From: Candidatus Proendomicrobium guianensium
GTDB lineage: Bacteria > Elusimicrobiota > Endomicrobiia > Endomicrobiales > Endomicrobiaceae
DNA: 7,964 nucleotides
Assembly (NCBI GenBank): GCA_009785775.1
Contig: WQVR01000034.1
Location: forward strand, 1-7,964
Reading direction: 5' to 3'
How positions within the stretch are numbered: position 1 is the stretch's first letter; each line of letters opens with the position of its first letter. Below are positions 1-6,600 of the stretch, in pieces. The notes under the pieces were generated by a model. The model was given only the letters and a program-made list of their open reading frames with translations, had not been told where the DNA came from and ran no database searches. The position numbers were made by a program, and so were the translations under genes.

Positions 1-2
1 AT

Positions 3-641
3 GAATATTTAATAGTTTTAGCAAGACAGCATAATATAAACTTGGCATTGCATTACCCCGAATTAAACACATTTTTTGAGTATTTTAAACTTAGCCAAAA
101 AATAAACCCCGTAGAATTAATTAGCGAAGAAGTTTCTTTAAGAAACGAAATAAACTCGCGCTTTGCAAGCACCCAAGCTCAAAGAGAAGTAATATTTTTA
201 ATAAACTTTACAAGGTATTTAAGAGCTTTATTAACTTCAAAAATAACTGCTAAAGATTATGCATTTTTTATACAAAATATATATGAGTACAGAAGGCTTT
301 GGGCAAGGCATATAGACAACCGCGTGTTAAGTTTGCTTGAACCCTTTATAGAAGAAGCCGAAAAGTTTTATTACATAAATCTTGTCAGAGATAAATTTTT
401 TGTGCAAAACCTTGGATTAAGCGACGGGGCTTTTCCTGAAACATACGTAGCAATTTTGCAAAACAATCCTGTTTTAAGTCAGGCTCTTGGTGTGCTATAC
501 GGCAGAAATGTAAAAGTAATGGTTGCCGGCGGTTTTCATACCAAAGGCGTGTCGCAAATATTAAGGGATAAAAATGTTTCTTACATAGTTATAACGCACA
601 ATGTAACAGGCGGGCTGGCTGAAGCGCAAGAGGTTTATCAC
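3..641 (+). other. N-terminal module with GGFHT loop, possibly TraB/ChaN-like
   Basis: Residues 1-213 form a mostly helical stretch followed by an Arg-Asp pair (R129, D130) and then a hydrophobic strand ending in the loop G176-G177-F178-H179-T180. A helix and a second strand with Ser-Tyr (S193, Y194) follow. Strand, GxxH-type loop, helix (GVSQIL), strand is the pattern at the end of TraB/ChaN-type domains, where a conserved His follows a Gly-rich loop. From memory, similar GGFHT blocks occur in giant proteins of Omnitrophota-like bacteria. The start of the domain lies outside the window, so its first motifs cannot be checked. The function is unknown and the family assignment is weak. Confidence 0.4.
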
Positions 642-3600
642 AGAGTTGCTTTAGCGCAGGCACGGGAATTAAGTAATGGTAATTTAATTGGCGGTTTAAT
701 AGTTGGCGGTACGGGTAGCATAGAAACTTCGGCATTGGCGAATTTAATATTATCGCTTACGCCTGCGGCGCGCGTAGAGTTTATTAATGCCTTTCAAACA
801 GGGCAGGATTTAACAGGGCTTGAAATAAGTGGCATGCCTGCTGCCGACGGCGCAAGGCTTGAATACATAAGGGCTCAAATAGCAGGCGCAAAACTTCTTG
901 AAAGCGACACCGAAGGCGACGTAATAGATAAACTTGTAACTGTAATAAATGAAGTACTCACTGAAAATAGACAAGTCACAAGAGAAAGGCTATTAGACTC
1001 CAACTTAAATCTAAATACGTTGGTAAATTTTATAAATAGTCCTGCCCAGCTTGAAATTTTACTTTCAAACTCAAGCCCTGTAGCTCAAATATATAAAGAC
1101 CTCGCAAGGGCGTTAAGAGAACTTTTGTCACGTTTAATGCCCCGCGCGCCACCCTCTGCCGAGCTTAGTGTTGTTATATCAGACCCGCAAACCCACACGG
1201 CAGAAATTCAAAACTTACTTGCGCATTTTCACATGGGTGACGCAGATGAACACGGCAACTTAAGAAATACCAACTTTGCCCACGGTACTTTTATTAATGA
1301 AAACGATAAACCTGACGAAGGTTTAACCCCGCGCCGTATTAAAGACATTATAGACCGCGTTGTTGATGTAGGCGGGTTTAACGGTATAGAAGTTTCAATG
1401 TTTTGGTATGGCGAAGGCAGAAATCATGAAATAGGGTACAGAGGCCCTGCTATTTTTTGGCATCAAAGGCATGGCGTAAACGGCCGCCCTATGTTTCCTA
1501 TAACAAGGCTTATAGAAGAATATGAGGTTGTACTGGCTGAACTTAACACAATACAACCATCAGGTATTACTTTAGCTGAAGAAATAAGAAATCACGCGCA
1601 AAACAATAATATGCGTTTAAGCGGGCATTTAAATACTGCCGAGTTTTATGCTTCAGACGCGCTTAACTCCCCTGTAATAAGGCCTGTGCCTGTTTTAGGC
1701 ACAGAAGCAATGGAATTGTTTAAACGGCAAATTGATATTGCCGCGCTTTTGGGTATGGACAATGTTATTTTGCATTTATCAAGCTTGGATAATTCACGAG
1801 GTTATGCCGAAATTATAAAATATGCCGCGCGTAAGGGCATAAGAATAAACTTTGAAAATGAAATGTTGTATGCCGCCTATGACGGCACAGACGCTTTTGC
1901 GGCTTACAGAGAGTCTCTTATCGCAGGATATGCTACGGCAGAACAATTTGTTCAAGGGCTTACAGGCATAAGGGAAGAACTTTTAAGAACTTCCGAAGGC
2001 CGTCGCGCCAATGAGCATTTTTTTGGCGTTGTGCTGGATACTTCTAAGGCTCTAAATTCTTTCACTCAGGCGGTGGTAGTTAATGCTACAACAATAGATG
2101 AACTTTCAGATGAGGAAAAAGCGCAGATAGAGCAACAGCTTGCTAACATAAACTTAGAAAATCTTATAGCTTACTACAATGCAATAATTAACGCGGGGTT
2201 TGAAGTTAATCAGTTGCATTTGTCGCAGTTTCAACGGGATATCGCTTCGGTTAGAATTGAAAAGGGGGTTGGCGCTGAAAACAGAAATTATGCCATTTTA
2301 TATAACAAGCGCATAATAGACAGCACTGCAAACCCTGCCTTTGACATGGCGCAGTTTTTGCAATTTTTACATGACAGTAATTTTCAAGGTATTTTAGAGC
2401 AGGAAACAGCGAATGAATTTGTATCTCCGGCTGTCATGCAACAAGAGTTACTTCTCACAGGCACTGACGACGGTTTGTTAACGCTTGGTTATGCCGCAAG
2501 GTTTGCGGATTTTTTAGGTTTAAGTGATGACGGAAATATTATCCAAATAATTTTAAGAAATGTTGTGATAAGTATTTTAGAAGCGCCGTTTTCAATATTG
2601 CCCGTAATTTTTGTTAATATGCACTACAGGCGCGGCGCGCCGAGGGAACATTTTGCCTTAAGAACTTTCGGCGCAACTTTAATACAAGCCTACACTGCAG
2701 CAGGCATAGTAATATCACTTTTAACACCTGTATCTTTTATATTGCCATTAGTTTTAAACGTTATAACGCATACAGTTTATAATCTTTTTATTCTACACGC
2801 CGCCCGCCTTGAACTTGGCATTACCACTCAAACTTTTATACCGTCAGATAGTTTTTTTGAAGCCGCCTATGCCGCCTGGTTAGACGCAAACAAATATAAC
2901 GACAGGGAAGATACAAGGACATTAAAACAACTTTTGGCGGCAGATATGCCTGTAGACCAAAAACAAAATGAAGTGTTTTTAAAAATATATGAATGGTACA
3001 ACTATAATGTAGCAAAAGATGTAATGTCTCCTTCCTCTTATGAGTTTGCAATGATGTTAAATACAATATCTTCGTTGATACCTTTAAGTATAAGGGTTGT
3101 TAACGGCGTTTTGGATTTAACTTTGTTTAACAGATTACTTGAGTTTTTTGAGAGTTTAGCTAAAGAATGTTCGCGTGATGCCTATAGCCCCGCTAAGTCA
3201 GCCGGTGCAGGTATAATAAAAATAGCTTATTTATATGATATTGACTTAAGCGCTCGTGAAGTTTTAAGCAGTTTTAAGTCAAGTTTGTTAAGCGATTATG
3301 AGCTTAGCAGTCTGACAAATATGGCGAGCGTTTTTCAATGGCTAAGCCAAAACTTTCCCATGCTTATAACAAAAGCTGACGGCAATATAGAAATTATAAG
3401 AGCATTTTTTGAGGATTTTTTAGGCGTAAACCTTAATATTAACTGGAGTGCATTTGAAACGATACGTCATACTCCCGGACATGCCATTGCAAGCAGGCTT
3501 GGCGGTATTGATATAGATTTTAACGATGAAATACTTTTTATACAGGAAAAAATTTCAGACTCTGCTTCCTCTATAGACGGCTCAACAGGCAGGTTGATAG

Positions 3601-6600
3601 AAGAATTTTTAAACTTCAATAAAATAGCCCTGAGAGAACTTGGCGCAAATACCGACACCGCAATCGCCTTATCTGTAAACGCTTTAAACAAAATGATAAC
3701 AATTGTCAGAGAATTTGACGAAAGCATTGCAAGTGAAGCACAGGCAAGGTTGTCTGAAATTTTAAATGAGTTAAGCCTGGCAATAACTTTCGAAACCATA
3801 AGCGCTGCCCGCGCCAAAGTTAACAGTGTAATAAACTTTGTTCATCAGCAGGGAATGAGAAAAATGAGGGTTAAAGACGGAAGCTATACGCAAGTATTAG
3901 TGCATAGAAGAAGTCCTTTAGTGCAACCTGAAATTTTTACACTGGGCAGCTTCCATCTTGAAATTAATAATTATACCGGAAAACCCTTAAGCCCCGATAT
4001 GAAAGAATTTTTTTCAGGGTTGTTGCTTAACGGCCGCAGCAATGGCAGATTTTATATTGTCGGGGATAATAAAGTTATTTGGGAGCACAGCATAGGGGAA
4101 CATTCTTTTTATGCTGTTATAGATTTTAAAGATTTAACTGAAGGTTTAACTTTTGTATATAACGACAATGTAAGAAGAAATACCGAAAATGCCAAAAGGG
4201 TTAAAATGTTTGCTATAGAAGCCGTACAAAACGGCATGGACATAACCCATTTAGATATTCGCGTAAATGAGTTTACTTCTTTTGATCCTGCCGGAGATGA
4301 TGTTACAGGCAAAGTAATTCCGGGCGTATGCGGGTTTAACGCTGTTTTCAGACCTACCGATAGAAAACGCGCGCCTTCACAATATTCCAATATGATTAAT
4401 ACTATTTACAGAATGATGCAGGAAACAGCAGGCTTGGACAATGCCATGGCAGGCGGCAGTATGCATGAATATATAGGGACTACTCATGCGCGCCTTTCGG
4501 AAAGAACCAGAAATAACTCTGTAGGCGACTGCGAGCAAATAAAAGCAATTTTACCGCAAGTAAGGGGTACGCACGGTTATCCTAATATTGCCGGTATTAC
4601 ACTTTTTGCAGACGTCATGCAGGAGTTGTTAAACAGGGATGGAATACGTTTAAGCCCTTTAAGAAACCACAGGCTTATACCCGAGCATATATATAATGAA
4701 CTTGGCATTTATAACCCGCAAGACAGAACAGTCGCCGAAATAGAACGCCGCTTTGTTGAAAATCGCCTAAAAATTGAAAACGGCGAACTTATAAGGAATA
4801 CAGAGTTTATGCCCGCGGGAGCTATAACAAGGGCGCTTAGTGATAACATAGAAAAAACTTTTGAAGTTGCAAGTATAGTAAACCAGTTAAATATTCAAGA
4901 TTTATCTCTTCGCTCCGAAGCCGTAATAGGCAGGATGACTGCTTCAAGCGGCGTGCTAAGGTTAAGGAATGGCTACTTATCAATAAAAGGTGTTATAAAC
5001 ACAAATACGAACGCTCTTGAATGCGCCTTCGTAGAACTTGTTACAGCCGACGGCGTAAGAACGCCCCTTACCGCGCAAAAATTAAAACAAATACTTATAG
5101 AAAACGGCCACGCGCAAAGCCAAAGAATTACCATAAATACGCCCACGCCTTACCATATAGCTTATGTGCAAAGGCAATTAAACTCGCAAGTATTTACCAG
5201 AAGAATGTTGGAAGTGCACGGCATTGCTGTTTCAGATGGGCTTTCAAGCGGCAGAATAACGTATGATTCAAATATGCCCGCCCATGAAGCCCAAGGCAGA
5301 ATACTTATACACCCCTTACCAGAACCTTCAGATATCGAAGGCATAGCAACAAGGTTTCAAGGGCTTATAAGCAAACTAAATAAATGGGCGCATTCATCGG
5401 TATTGCTTAGGGAAAAGCGTTTGCCTGTATTGTCGGTTCCTTCGGCTGCTATGGCAGATGGTAAACTAACGGTTAGTGTTTACCGCTATGCCGAAGCCGC
5501 ACATGAACTTAACGGTTTTAATGTAATAGAAATAACAGAATTTAGAACAACTCTGGAAGAAGGCCAATATATAACTTTTGAAGACGGCCGCGCATTGCTT
5601 TATAACGCGCTTGACGGTAATTTTATAAATGACGACCTATTGCCCGCCATAAGAAATCAAAACAGGCAAAGAATAAGAGAAATTATAAAATGGGACAATA
5701 GCCAGGAGAGCAGGGAAAATATAGCGCAAATATTAAACATTATTTTTGCCCAAACTTACGGCAAAGAGGGTTTTGAAGATTTTTATAACTATATCAAAGA
5801 AATTTTTGTTCATGACGGGCTTGCCGGTGAAATATTAAGAGAACTTGAAGCTTCTGCCATATACGAAGTTTTTATTAAAGTTGATGAAATGGCGCGCAAT
5901 GCCGTAGCGCTTCGTGAAAAATTTGCTTTAAAAGCATTTACCGTTGCGCTTAATGCGGAAAGCTTGGTAAGTTCTCTGCCGCAGGACACGGCGGGGAAAG
6001 TATTGCAAAAGCGTCAAGAAATCGCCGTATTAAAACGAGAAACATTTATGTATGTAAGGACAGCTGTAGAAAACTGGATTATGGCTTCAAGAGCAGCCCT
6101 TTCGGCAAGAAGGCCTGATGTAGACGAAATCCATCGCCTCAGAAATCAAGCCGCAGTATGGAATAATTTTTATAATTTCCCGGGTGTTGCAGACATAGCG
6201 TATGAACTTAACACAAAGTTTAGAAGGCTTAGGGCTGAAGCCGGTCAGGCAAGCCGCCCTAAAATAAAACTTTTAGAACAGCTTACGGCTTTAGATATAA
6301 ACTACTCGGGAAGTAAATCTTATAATGTTAAGTTGCTTAAATATATTGCGCCCGATATAGAAAAACTCAGATTTGCCGACGGATTTGTTTTAAATGAAAG
6401 TGTTATAATATCGCTTCTCGACGGCAAAACCGTTGAGTATAACGGCAGAGTTGTAACCTATCAGGATATTTTAAATGAATTTTCACGTTCACGCGGGCAA
6501 CCGCTTGAGCAGGCTGAATTTAACATGCTTATACAAGCCCGCGACCAAATAGTAGGTCAGTTGGAACTATCTGACTTTATAAGATTGCTTGAAGAAAACC

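Noticed and set aside
1..12. ATG at the first base as a possible gene start
   Set aside because: In that frame a stop follows after three codons. The real frame begins at base 3 and was already open before the window.
519..521. In-frame ATG (residue 173) as a true start for a shorter protein
   Set aside because: It sits inside the strand leading into GGFHT, no ribosome binding site precedes it, and the coding pattern upstream is the same as downstream.
2863..2880. Repeated gccgcctat-type words here and near 1874 as a possible DNA repeat
   Set aside because: They encode Ala-Ala-Tyr runs with preferred codons, and are too short and scattered to be a repeat family.
2836..3066. 76-codon minus-strand open frame
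   Set aside because: It is antisense to the giant gene, with an odd His/Leu/Arg-rich translation and no known motif.
3467..3817. 116-codon minus-strand open frame with apolar, Ser/Leu-rich translation
   Set aside because: It is antisense to continuous coding sequence, shows no recognisable motif, and its hydrophobic look follows from reading amphipathic helix codons backwards.
4109..4390. 93-codon minus-strand open frame
   Set aside because: It is antisense to the giant gene, has no family resemblance and no room for its own control signals.
5021..5266. 81-codon + strand open frame, very rich in Arg and Lys, which looks like a small basic RNA-binding protein
   Set aside because: It overlaps the giant gene in another frame just ahead of, and into the start of, the swivel domain. 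The basic composition comes from reading AAA/CGC-rich codons out of frame.
5162..5344. 60-codon minus-strand open frame
   Set aside because: It is opposite the entry of the swivel domain, which is convincingly coded on the + strand.
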